A DNA stretch of 64,000 nucleotides from Anaerolineales bacterium (GTDB lineage: Bacteria > Chloroflexota > Anaerolineae > Anaerolineales > Villigracilaceae). Positions within the stretch are counted from its first letter, which is position 1. Every line of letters starts with the position of its first letter. Location: NCBI GenBank assembly GCA_030834895.1, contig JAUQXA010000032.1, forward strand, positions 1 through 64,000, read 5' to 3'. Shown here one piece after another: positions 1 through 7,624 of the stretch. The notes beneath the pieces were generated by a model that saw nothing but the letters and a program-made list of their open reading frames with translations, searched no databases and had not been told where the DNA came from. A program made the position numbers and the translations under genes.

Positions 1-972
<972 letters not shown>

Positions 973-1050
973 AATTCGCTCTTACGAGCGTAGTTTACTT
1001 TACGGAATTTACTGGTTCAACAAAAAATGTTGTTTCCTATCACTATTCAG

Positions 1051-1062
1051 TTGTTAAGGTGC
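1051..1062 (-). promoter_or_regulatory. boxA-like antitermination element in the rRNA leader
   Basis: On the minus strand the leader reads GCACCTTAACAA, close to the boxA core (TGCTCTTTAACA) that binds NusB/NusE in rRNA leaders. It lies about 80 nt upstream of the 16S 5' end, where boxA is expected. This is a motif match by eye only. Confidence 0.4.
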
Positions 1063-1082
1063 TTGCCATTTGAGCGGACGGT

Positions 1083-1111
1083 ATTTTATCTGCTCTATAA
1101 CCGCTTGTCAA
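1083..1111 (-). promoter_or_regulatory. rRNA promoter P2
   Basis: Minus strand: a perfect -35 box TTGACA (1111-1106), a 17-bp spacer and -10 TAAAAT (1088-1083). It would start a leader of about 105 nt before the 16S gene. Confidence 0.7.
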
Positions 1112-1267
1112 GATTTTCACAGACCAAAACACCGATGCTTTTCGTTCTGCATCGGTTTCATCAGACCATGTTCCTGCTTTGTTGAGTCGTTGATGCTGGG
1201 CGGTTACTCAGTTGTAAATGATTTGTCGGAGTGACGAAATCTTTTTCGTTTTTACTGGCGAGGGGTA

Positions 1268-1295
1268 ATTATATGCGCTTCTTCATTACTGTCAA
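1268..1295 (-). promoter_or_regulatory. rRNA promoter P1
   Basis: Minus strand: perfect consensus -35 TTGACA (1295-1290), a 16-bp spacer and perfect -10 TATAAT (1273-1268). Together with P2 it makes a tandem pair, as is usual for rRNA operons. The rest of 973-1470 holds no convincing gene; a 76-codon frame at 1299-1529 overlaps the next gene and has no support. Confidence 0.75.
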
Positions 1296-1470
1296 GATTT
1301 GCAAGGCACTTTAACCTTAAAAAATCACATGAATTTGCAATCGATTTTCGATGAACAAGTGATAGGCACCAGAATCCACACGGACATGAATATACGCGAT
1401 CAGACCAAGAAGTTTGACGCACCACTTCAAAATTCCTCTGCTATACTATGGCAAGTTCTGAGGAGCAACC

Positions 1471-2091
1471 ATGACCAACCCAAATACTCCCTTTTTACGC
1501 GACCCATCCAAGCAGGAGCATTTGCTTGAACAGACTGTTACCCGGCTGGGTAGAGCTGTAGAAAACGAGATCGTCATCGTTAGCAAGCGCGCTTCGCGAG
1601 AACATGCTCACATCCGTCGCGAGGGACGCCGCACGTTTCTGGATGACCTTGGCAGCACCAACGGGACTTTCCTGAACGGCGAGCGCGTATTGGGAAGCGT
1701 TCAACTGCGGGACGGTGACCAAATCGCCGTCGGGGAGGTCACGTTCACGTTCCACGACCCAGACACAACGACGCGGGAAACCCCCTTCCCAGAGTTGGAG
1801 GTCAATCTCGAAGCGGGAATCGTCCGCTTGAATCGGAAGGCAATCCAGTTGTCGCCGAAGGAATTCGCCCTGTTGGCATATCTGTATCAGAATCGAGGGA
1901 AAGTCTGCTCGAAGGATGAGATCGGGCGGACGGTCTGGTCTGAGTATCAGTCGGGAATCTACGACTATCAAATCGAAAATCTCATCCGCCGGCTGCGGAC
2001 AAAGATCGAAGGCGACCCAAACCTGCCCGTGTTGCTCATCACTGTGCGCGGATTGGGCTATAAATTGCTCGGAAAAACCGATATGGAATGA
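1471..2091 (+). CDS. FHA domain plus winged-helix DNA-binding regulator
   Basis: A 206-residue protein. Residues about 23-95 form a forkhead-associated (phosphothreonine-binding) domain with its signature residues: G27-R28, S42-x-x-H45, N64-G65 and N69-G70. Residues about 110-205 are an OmpR/PhoB-type winged helix (the LSPKEFALLAYL helix, then a C-terminal VRGLGYKL wing). There is no receiver domain. AGGAG at 1460-1464 lies 6 nt before the ATG. The next gene is a Ser/Thr kinase, so a reasonable inference is that the FHA domain reads a phosphothreonine made by that kinase and couples it to transcription. Target genes are unknown. Confidence 0.85.
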   Translation: MTNPNTPFLRDPSKQEHLLEQTVTRLGRAVENEIVIVSKRASREHAHIRREGRRTFLDDLGSTNGTFLNGERVLGSVQLRDGDQIAVGEVTFTFHDPDTTTRETPFPELEVNLEAGIVRLNRKAIQLSPKEFALLAYLYQNRGKVCSKDEIGRTVWSEYQSGIYDYQIENLIRRLRTKIEGDPNLPVLLITVRGLGYKLLGKTDME

Positions 2092-2184
2092 ACAGCGAAC
2101 TGGTAGTTGGCTGTTAGCGTTTGGATAGGTTGAAAAATTCACTTGGGGGTAATATCCACACCGAAAGAAAGCAGGAACACACCC

Positions 2185-3738
2185 ATGTCACCCTCGAACC
2201 TCGAAGGAATCACGCTCGGAAAATATCGCATCCTCGAACCGCTCGGACGCGGTGGGATGGCTCAGGTCTACAAGGCTTACCATCCGCAACTGGACCGCTA
2301 CATGGCGGTCAAGATATTGCGCTCCGACCTGGTTGAAAGCCAGGAGTTTCTCTCGCGGTTTCGGCGTGAAGCGCACGCGGTTTCGGGCTTGCGCCACGCG
2401 AACATCGTGCAGGTCTTCGACTTCGATATGCAGGACGACTATTATTACATGGTGATGGAACTGCTCGAAGGCGACACCCTGCGCGCGCGCTTGAACGACT
2501 ATCGGGTGCAGAAACAGCGGATGCCGCTTGCAGAGATCGTCCGCATCACGAAGGACATTTTGAGCGGACTATCTTACGCGCACGACGAAGGAATCATCCA
2601 CCGCGATATCAAGCCAGCCAACATCATGCTGACCAAAAAGGGACAGGCTGTACTGACCGACTTCGGCATCGCGCAAATCATCGGCAGCACTCAGCACACG
2701 GTTTCGGGCGCGTTGATGGGCACGCTCAATTACATGGCTCCCGAGCAGGGACTGAAAGGCGAGTGCGACACCCGCAGCGACATCTATTCGCTGGGCATCG
2801 TGCTGTATGAAATGCTCACGGGTTATACGCCCTTCGACGCCGATACGCCGCTCGCGATTCTGATGAAGCATCTCAACGACCCGCTTCCCCTTCCCACCCA
2901 GGTCGATCCCACGCTTCCGCTGGCTTTGGAGATGATCGTGCTCAAGGCGCTGGCAAAGGACCCCGATGACCGCTTCCAAAGCGCGGACGAGATGCGCAAG
3001 GCGCTCGAAAACGTCGAACAGAATCTCTCGACAGACACACGCCCCAACGTCCCGCCACCTGGAGGATTTTCGCAGCAAGCCGTCTTCTCCGGGACTTCGC
3101 GCAAGCAGATTACCGACCATCGCTTTGCGGATGCGGACACCGACGCGGGAATTAAGCCAATCACGAACCGACCTGCTCCGCGTTTCGAGCCCGAAGTTGA
3201 TTCGCCGCTCGAGGGGCTGTTCACCACGCTGACAGTTTCGCTGAGCAAGATTCCCGTCTTCCGCATCAGCCCGCTGACAGCCGTCTTCAGTGGGATCGCC
3301 CTGTACATCTTCGTCAACTTCATCGCCGTTATGGCAGACGCGCTCAACAGTCAGGACGTGATGGCGCGCGCCTGGCCCATCGAAATCTTTCTGTTTGCCA
3401 GCTTCCTCGCGCTGATCGGCTGGGGGACCCAGAAATGGGGGGTGATGATCCCAAGCGGAATCGTCTTTGGCAACGCGCTCATTCTTGCCTACTGCTCGTT
3501 GACAGGGCGCTGGGGTGACTGGGCTTTTCTGTGGGTCGTCGAACTGCTCTTCATCTGGCTGTCGATTTTCATCCCCGTGCGGGTTGGTCAAATCCCCAAT
3601 GCAGGTCCCGTTTGGGCGCGTGTGTTTGGAGTGGCGGTTCCTGTCGTATCCCTCTTTCTTATCTCTCTCATCATCTTTCTTTCCTTTGTAATTTCATCCG
3701 TCTCCCAATTATTTTCTCAGACTGGAGGTCTGCTGTGA
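2185..3738 (+). CDS. membrane Hanks-type Ser/Thr protein kinase
   Basis: A 517-residue protein from the ATG at 2185, which has GCAGGA 8 nt upstream; an in-frame TTG at 2143 would add 14 residues but has no ribosome site. The N-terminal kinase domain (about 12-275) has a glycine loop (GRGGMAQVY, 21-29), VAIK-type Lys43, a HRDIKPAN catalytic loop near 139-146, a DFG at about 159-161 and an APE motif. A variable linker follows. About five hydrophobic segments (from about residue 360 to 515) make a C-terminal membrane domain, unlike the usual single-span PASTA kinases. The stop overlaps the start of the next small gene (GTGA), so the two are probably translated together. Confidence 0.9.
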   Translation: MSPSNLEGITLGKYRILEPLGRGGMAQVYKAYHPQLDRYMAVKILRSDLVESQEFLSRFRREAHAVSGLRHANIVQVFDFDMQDDYYYMVMELLEGDTLRARLNDYRVQKQRMPLAEIVRITKDILSGLSYAHDEGIIHRDIKPANIMLTKKGQAVLTDFGIAQIIGSTQHTVSGALMGTLNYMAPEQGLKGECDTRSDIYSLGIVLYEMLTGYTPFDADTPLAILMKHLNDPLPLPTQVDPTLPLALEMIVLKALAKDPDDRFQSADEMRKALENVEQNLSTDTRPNVPPPGGFSQQAVFSGTSRKQITDHRFADADTDAGIKPITNRPAPRFEPEVDSPLEGLFTTLTVSLSKIPVFRISPLTAVFSGIALYIFVNFIAVMADALNSQDVMARAWPIEIFLFASFLALIGWGTQKWGVMIPSGIVFGNALILAYCSLTGRWGDWAFLWVVELLFIWLSIFIPVRVGQIPNAGPVWARVFGVAVPVVSLFLISLIIFLSFVISSVSQLFSQTGGLL

Positions 3739-3926
3739 AAATCAAACATCCATTCCATTTGAATTTTCGATTTATCCTTCTATCGGCTGGCGTCGTCGTC
3801 CTTGCTGGAAATATGCTCCTCGCAACCAAAATATGGAAACTCTGGCCTCTGATTGTCTCCATGTTCTTCTCCTTCATGGACATTTACACCGCCCTGTACA
3901 CAATGGTAACTGAATTCATTTCCTAG
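3735..3926 (+). CDS. 63-residue membrane protein, truncated paralogue of the next gene
   Basis: It begins with GTG at 3735, overlapping the kinase stop, behind GGAGG at 3725-3729. The protein has two hydrophobic stretches. Its sequence (AGNMLLATKIWKLWPLIVS) aligns with the start of the next protein (VGNVFLSTKTWKLWPLIIL), and both genes carry the same ACTGGAGGTCT ribosome-site context. It looks like a partial duplication of the downstream gene that stopped after the first repeat unit. Function is unknown. It could be a small kinase-associated membrane peptide or decaying sequence; the intact ribosome site favours expression. Confidence 0.65.
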   Translation: MKIKHPFHLNFRFILLSAGVVVLAGNMLLATKIWKLWPLIVSMFFSFMDIYTALYTMVTEFIS

Positions 3927-3940
3927 ACTGGAGGTCTATC

Positions 3941-4654
3941 ATGAAACCCGAAAAACTATTCAATTTAATTTCTGGCATAACCCTCATCGCCATCGGCACG
4001 CTCGTTCTGGTGGGTAACGTCTTCCTCTCGACCAAGACATGGAAACTTTGGCCCCTGATCATCCTGCTTGGGGGAATCGGGCTAACACTCCCCGGTTTCT
4101 TCGGCTTCTGGCGTCGCGGCTATGGCTCCTTCTTCATTCCCGGCTTACCCGTGCTAACAACTGGCGCAATTCTGCTCTTCGCCAGCCTGACAGACAACTG
4201 GGAAGTCTGGTCAGTGGCTTGGACTTTGGAAGTCCTCGCCCTGGCGCTTGGTTTCGCCCTCTCTGCATTCTTTATGCGCGTCCCCGAACTTGCCGTCCCC
4301 GCTTTCATCGTCGGAGTCAACGGCTTGATGCTCGCCTTCTGCGCATTGACCGGGCTATGGCAATCCTGGGCGATCCTGTGGCCGATTGAATTCCTTGCCG
4401 TGGGACTGGGTCTGCTTGCGCTTGGCATTGCCAACGGCTCGGCAGGCGTGAAAACAGCCGCAAGCATTCTTTTCACCATCGCGGGCGGCGGATTCTTCAT
4501 CAGCACTTTTATCAGCGCGTTCAACAAAGGCATTCTGAAATTCGCCGTACCTGCGATGCTGCTCATCACAGGAATATTGCTCACCGCCACCTTCCTGATG
4601 AACAAGTCGCCTGAGACGCCAGTCATCACAGAGCAACCAGCGCAAGAGTCATAA
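3941..4654 (+). CDS. multi-span membrane protein of unknown function
   Basis: A 237-residue hydrophobic protein with about seven or eight predicted membrane segments and a recurring pattern (SLTDNWEVWSVAW, ALTGLWQSWAILWPIE) that suggests internal duplication. The kinase upstream has very similar segments (SLTGRWGDWAFLWVVE), so the membrane domains of the kinase, the 63-residue protein and this protein belong to one family. It resembles the short LiaI/LiaF-like transmembrane modules, but I cannot assign it firmly. It ends the probable operon FHA regulator-kinase-membrane proteins, so a role in envelope sensing is an inference. Confidence 0.7.
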   Translation: MKPEKLFNLISGITLIAIGTLVLVGNVFLSTKTWKLWPLIILLGGIGLTLPGFFGFWRRGYGSFFIPGLPVLTTGAILLFASLTDNWEVWSVAWTLEVLALALGFALSAFFMRVPELAVPAFIVGVNGLMLAFCALTGLWQSWAILWPIEFLAVGLGLLALGIANGSAGVKTAASILFTIAGGGFFISTFISAFNKGILKFAVPAMLLITGILLTATFLMNKSPETPVITEQPAQES

Positions 4655-4662
4655 AATCTTAC

Positions 4663-4693
4663 GCTCCATCGGGGGCTTAGCCCTCGATGGAGC
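4663..4693. repeat. 31-bp palindrome, family C (copy 1, intergenic)
   Basis: Nearly perfect inverted repeat: arms GCTCCATCG and CGATGGAGC around GGGGCTTAGCCCT. Almost the same 30-bp element lies inside alaS at 29422-29451. Here it might also act as a transcription end, but no T-run follows. Confidence 0.8.
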
Positions 4694-4739
4694 TATGAAA
4701 ACCTTATCGGTCATCTTTACCAATACAAAAGGAGTCAAA

Positions 4740-5378
4740 ATGCTAAAGAAATTACGCGAACCTGTCAACAGTCTCACCCATTGGGGCGGCGCAATCCTCG
4801 CGCTGATCGGTTTGATCGTCCTGCTCATCGTCGGCTGGAGCACACCCGCCAAGATCATCTCGCTGGCGATTTACGGCGGAAGTCTCATCTTCCTGTTCTC
4901 GGCAAGCGCCACCTATCACATGGTACGGGTCAAGGACAAGGCGCTGGAAATCTTCCGCAAGATCGACCATTCCGCCATTTTCGTATTGATCGCTGGAACG
5001 TATACCCCGTTCTGCGTCAACGCCTTCACGGGCTTTTGGAAATGGGGCATGTTGAGCATTATCTGGTCGCTGGCGGTGATTGGCATCGTGGTGAAGATTT
5101 TCTACATCCGCGCGCCGCGCTGGTTGAACGCTGGGATCTATCTCATCATGGGCTGGCTGTGCGTCGCCGCCAGCGGACAGTTCCTCGCCACGCTCCCGGC
5201 CTGGGTGTTGACCTTCCTCATCATCGGCGGCGTGACCTACACTCTGGGCGCAATCGTATACATGACCAAGCTCTTCAACTTCAAACCCGGCGTGTTCGGC
5301 TTCCACGAAGTCTGGCACATCTTCGTCCTGCTCGCGGCGTTGTTTCACTACATCGCAGTGATGGGCGTGGCGCTGTAG
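4740..5378 (+). CDS. hemolysin III / PAQR-family membrane protein
   Basis: A 212-residue protein from the ATG at 4740 behind AAAGGAG (4729-4735); an in-frame ATG at 4695 lies too close to a palindrome and is less likely. About seven membrane segments and the family's conserved polar residues are visible: SATYHMV near residue 60, DHSAIFVLIAGTYTPF near 79-94, and the C-terminal HEVWHIFVLLAALFHY with three histidines that form the metal site in PAQR proteins. Family members are called hemolysin III, but their activity is thought to be ceramidase-like or membrane-lipid related. It is followed by a strong terminator. Confidence 0.9.
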   Translation: MLKKLREPVNSLTHWGGAILALIGLIVLLIVGWSTPAKIISLAIYGGSLIFLFSASATYHMVRVKDKALEIFRKIDHSAIFVLIAGTYTPFCVNAFTGFWKWGMLSIIWSLAVIGIVVKIFYIRAPRWLNAGIYLIMGWLCVAASGQFLATLPAWVLTFLIIGGVTYTLGAIVYMTKLFNFKPGVFGFHEVWHIFVLLAALFHYIAVMGVAL

Positions 5379-5392
5379 ACAATTATCCTTCG

Positions 5393-5453
5393 TAGGGGCG
5401 ACCCGTCAATCTCTACCGAGACGACTTGCTTTCGCTGGGGGGGGTCGCCCCTA
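5393..5453. repeat. palindromic repeat, family D (copy 1)
   Basis: The ends GTAGGGGCGACC and GGTCGCCCCTA are inverted copies. Related palindromes with a GGGCGGA core lie at 28752-28776 (intergenic) and 45745-45764 (inside the E2 gene). Confidence 0.65.
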
Positions 5454-5458
5454 TGCAA

Positions 5459-5498
5459 CAAAAACAGGGACTGTCATTTTCGACGGTCCCTGTTTTTG
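5459..5498 (+). terminator. Rho-independent terminator after hemolysin III gene
   Basis: Stem AAAACAGGGAC / GTCCCTGTTTT with a short loop and a T-run. The A-run on the other side means it may also act on transcripts of the other strand. Confidence 0.8.
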
Positions 5499-5516
5499 AT
5501 TTCTTGCCAAAAGCCT

Positions 5517-5578
5517 AACCACGGAGGCACTGGGGCACGGAATTCTTTTTCTCTGTGTCTCCGCGTCTCCGTGGTTTG
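5517..5578. repeat. imperfect palindrome, family J
   Basis: AACCACGGAG at the left end and CTCCGTGGTT at the right end, with GGCAC / GTGTC-rich sequence between. This type of element is common in the intergenic DNA of many environmental bacteria. It sits just after the recR stop. Confidence 0.55.
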
Positions 5579-5582
5579 ATTG

Positions 5583-6188
5583 TTAGCTCATCTCCTGTCT
5601 TCCAGACAAAGCACGAAGCAACGTATTTTGGTCGGCATATTCGAGGTCGCCGCCGACGGGGAGTCCGCGCGCAAGGCGGGTGACGTGGACATCGAACTGT
5701 TTCAACTGTCCCTGCAAATATTGGGCGGTGGCGTCACCTTCCATGCTGGGGTTGGTGGCGAGGATGATTTCCTTCACTCCCCCACTGGCAACGCGGAAGA
5801 TGAGTTGCTTGATCTTTAAATCATCGGGACCAATGCCTTCGATGGGAGACAAGACTCCCTGCAAGACATGATACTTGCCATGAAAACCAGCCGTGCGTTC
5901 GAGCGCCAGCACGTCCAGCGCTTCTTCGACGACGCAGATGAGCGAGCCGTCGCGTTTGGGCGATTCGCAAATCTCGCAGCGTTCGCGTCCCGCATCGGTG
6001 ATGTTGAAACATTCCTGGCAGAAAGCGGTATTGACCTTGAGATTCGCCAGCGCCACAGACAAATCCTGAGCGACGTCTTCGGAGGCGCGCAAAAGATAAA
6101 ACGCCAGCCGTGACGCGGACTTGGGTCCGATGCCTGGGAGGCGTTCGAGGGCGGTGACGAGGGATTGGATGGAGTCGGGGAGAAGCAT
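5583..6188 (-). CDS. recR: recombination mediator protein RecR
   Basis: A 201-residue protein, the usual RecR length. The N-terminal helix-hairpin-helix (LERLPGIGPKSASRLAFYLL) is followed by a four-cysteine zinc site (CQECFNITDAGRERCEIC, about 57-74) and a Toprim domain (LICVVEEALDVLALERT onward). RecR works with RecO/RecF to load RecA on gapped DNA. It closes the minus-strand run dnaX - TIR-like gene - ebfC - recR. A family A palindrome lies in its 5' flank. CATAAT stands 6 nt upstream of the ATG, so a very short or absent leader from an internal promoter is possible. Confidence 0.97.
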   Translation of the reverse strand: MLLPDSIQSLVTALERLPGIGPKSASRLAFYLLRASEDVAQDLSVALANLKVNTAFCQECFNITDAGRERCEICESPKRDGSLICVVEEALDVLALERTAGFHGKYHVLQGVLSPIEGIGPDDLKIKQLIFRVASGGVKEIILATNPSMEGDATAQYLQGQLKQFDVHVTRLARGLPVGGDLEYADQNTLLRALSGRQEMS

Positions 6189-6197
6189 AATTTTATT

Positions 6198-6281
6198 ATG
6201 TCATTGCGAGGGCGTTCTTTGCCCGAAGCAATCCCCTAAGACGTGGAGATTGCTTCGTCGCTCCGCTCCTCGCAATGACAT
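6198..6281. repeat. MITE-like palindromic repeat, family A (copy 1)
   Basis: About 84 bp between ebfC and recR. Outer inverted ends ATGTCATTGCGAGG / CTCGCAATGACAT and inner inverted parts CGAAGCAATC / GATTGCTTCG. Five further copies or variants are in this window, all between genes. Confidence 0.9.
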
Positions 6282-6287
6282 GAAACT

Positions 6288-6620
6288 TTAGAACGGCAAC
6301 CCCGCCGAGAGCGGACCCATCAACTTTTCTTGTAGGGCGCGAGATTCTTCAAGCGCCATGTTGACCGCGGACAAGACCATGTCTTGCAGCATTTCCGCGT
6401 CGGCATCCTTGAGGAATTCGGGCGAGATTTCGACAGATTTGCATTTCTGGTCGCCTGTCATGGTGACTTTGATCGCGCCGCCGCCCGCCGTCGCGCTGAC
6501 GGTTTCTTCGGCGAGCTTCGCCTGCGCTTCTTCCATTTGCTTTTGCAGCTTTTGAATCTGCTGCATCATTCCGCCCTGCCCGCCCATTGCGGCGGGTCCA
6601 CGATTAAATCCTTTTGCCAT
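6288..6620 (-). CDS. ebfC: YbaB/EbfC nucleoid-associated protein
   Basis: A 110-residue protein, the usual length for the family. It has a Gly/Met-rich N-terminus (MAKGFNRGPAAMGGQGGMM), a charged coiled helix (QKLQKQMEEAQAKLAEE) and the core GGGAIKVTMTGDQKCKSVEISPE. The family binds DNA and is almost always encoded between dnaX and recR. Here the order is kept but a TIR-like gene is inserted between dnaX and this gene. Confidence 0.95.
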   Translation of the reverse strand: MAKGFNRGPAAMGGQGGMMQQIQKLQKQMEEAQAKLAEETVSATAGGGAIKVTMTGDQKCKSVEISPEFLKDADAEMLQDMVLSAVNMALEESRALQEKLMGPLSAGLPF

Positions 6621-6652
6621 TAGTTACCTCATTCAATCATTCAATTTTGAAA

Positions 6653-7591
6653 TTACAACAAACTTTCCAAATTTATACTCAGACCTGCCGACTTCATCTC
6701 CTTGGCAAGTTGAATTCGCCAAGAACCATTTTCATCCATAGACACATAAACCACACCTAGGAAATCCGAGGGCAACTCAATGTTACCTGTTGGGTCGTTT
6801 TTGCTCAAAGCACACACCTTATTACGCCCCAATTTACCACTAAAAAATCCCAATTCGTAAATTACATTTTGGCGGGCGCGAAAATGATAACTTTTCATAT
6901 CCTTACGAGAGGTAGCAATATCATCTGGAGTCAAAAGCACCACAGCATAAGCGCACTGGTCGGCATTAACTTCAAATTTTTCGATGATGGTCTTTCCGTT
7001 ATTGGGCTGGTCATGCAAAATAACAGGCTCTAAACCTAATTTCAGTAAAAGGACCTCGACTTCTTTTTTTGCAAGATCATCATGCCCATGAACTACAAAA
7101 ACTTTTCTGCTTGGAGCTTTTTTCTCAGAGGTTGTATTTTGTGAAACATCTGCTTTCTGAGAAGTCGCTTTTAGAGGGCTTGCAGTCCTTAAAGTTGCAG
7201 ATTGTAAGCTCGCGCTATGCAAGGTTGCAACTGACGGATTTACTGTTGATGCACTTGCTCGTGGTTGATTTACGTTTGCGGAGGCTTTTTGAGGTTGCTG
7301 GCTACTATCTGATGTTCCATTTATTTGAAGCCTAATAGCAAGTTTCTGCAAGTATCCACGCGCATTCGCCGACCCTTTAACATGATTCGAATCACCACCT
7401 AGCTTAGATACTCGTAAAAACTCATCCTTTTCGTTCTTGCTAAAAATACCTTCTATAACCTCGCTTACTTCTCCAATAAATCCCAAAAAATGATCGTCTG
7501 ACCCTGACCATTGTCCTGAAGTGTAACGACTTTTATCAATATATTGTATATATCCATTCAACATCTTTACAAGCTCAGCATTTGAAGACAT
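6653..7591 (-). CDS. TIR-like nucleotide-binding effector (PF10137 type), putative antiphage protein
   Basis: A 312-residue protein. The C-terminal part (about 165-305) has the signatures of the predicted nucleotide-binding TIR-like family: KVFVVHGHDDLAKKEVEVLL, then KTIIEKFE, AVVLLTPDD, RARQNVIYELGFFSGKLGR and ELPSDFLGVVYV. This family includes NAD-degrading effectors of CBASS and Pycsar defence. The N-terminal domain (1-90) is helical and unassigned, and the linker (about 95-160) is rich in Ser, Ala, Thr and Gln with repeated SAT/TAS steps. It lies 33 nt after dnaX and 32 nt before ebfC on the same strand, so it is probably in their operon. Its DNA is clearly more AT-rich than its neighbours, which suggests transfer. 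No cyclase gene is nearby. Confidence 0.85.
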   Translation of the reverse strand: MSSNAELVKMLNGYIQYIDKSRYTSGQWSGSDDHFLGFIGEVSEVIEGIFSKNEKDEFLRVSKLGGDSNHVKGSANARGYLQKLAIRLQINGTSDSSQQPQKASANVNQPRASASTVNPSVATLHSASLQSATLRTASPLKATSQKADVSQNTTSEKKAPSRKVFVVHGHDDLAKKEVEVLLLKLGLEPVILHDQPNNGKTIIEKFEVNADQCAYAVVLLTPDDIATSRKDMKSYHFRARQNVIYELGFFSGKLGRNKVCALSKNDPTGNIELPSDFLGVVYVSMDENGSWRIQLAKEMKSAGLSINLESLL

Positions 7592-7624
7592 TTTAATTCT
7601 CAGCCCTTCTTATTTTTATTTCTC

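Noticed and set aside
1299-1529. 76-codon open frame before the FHA gene
   Set aside because: No ribosome site or family likeness, and it overlaps the FHA gene start in another frame.
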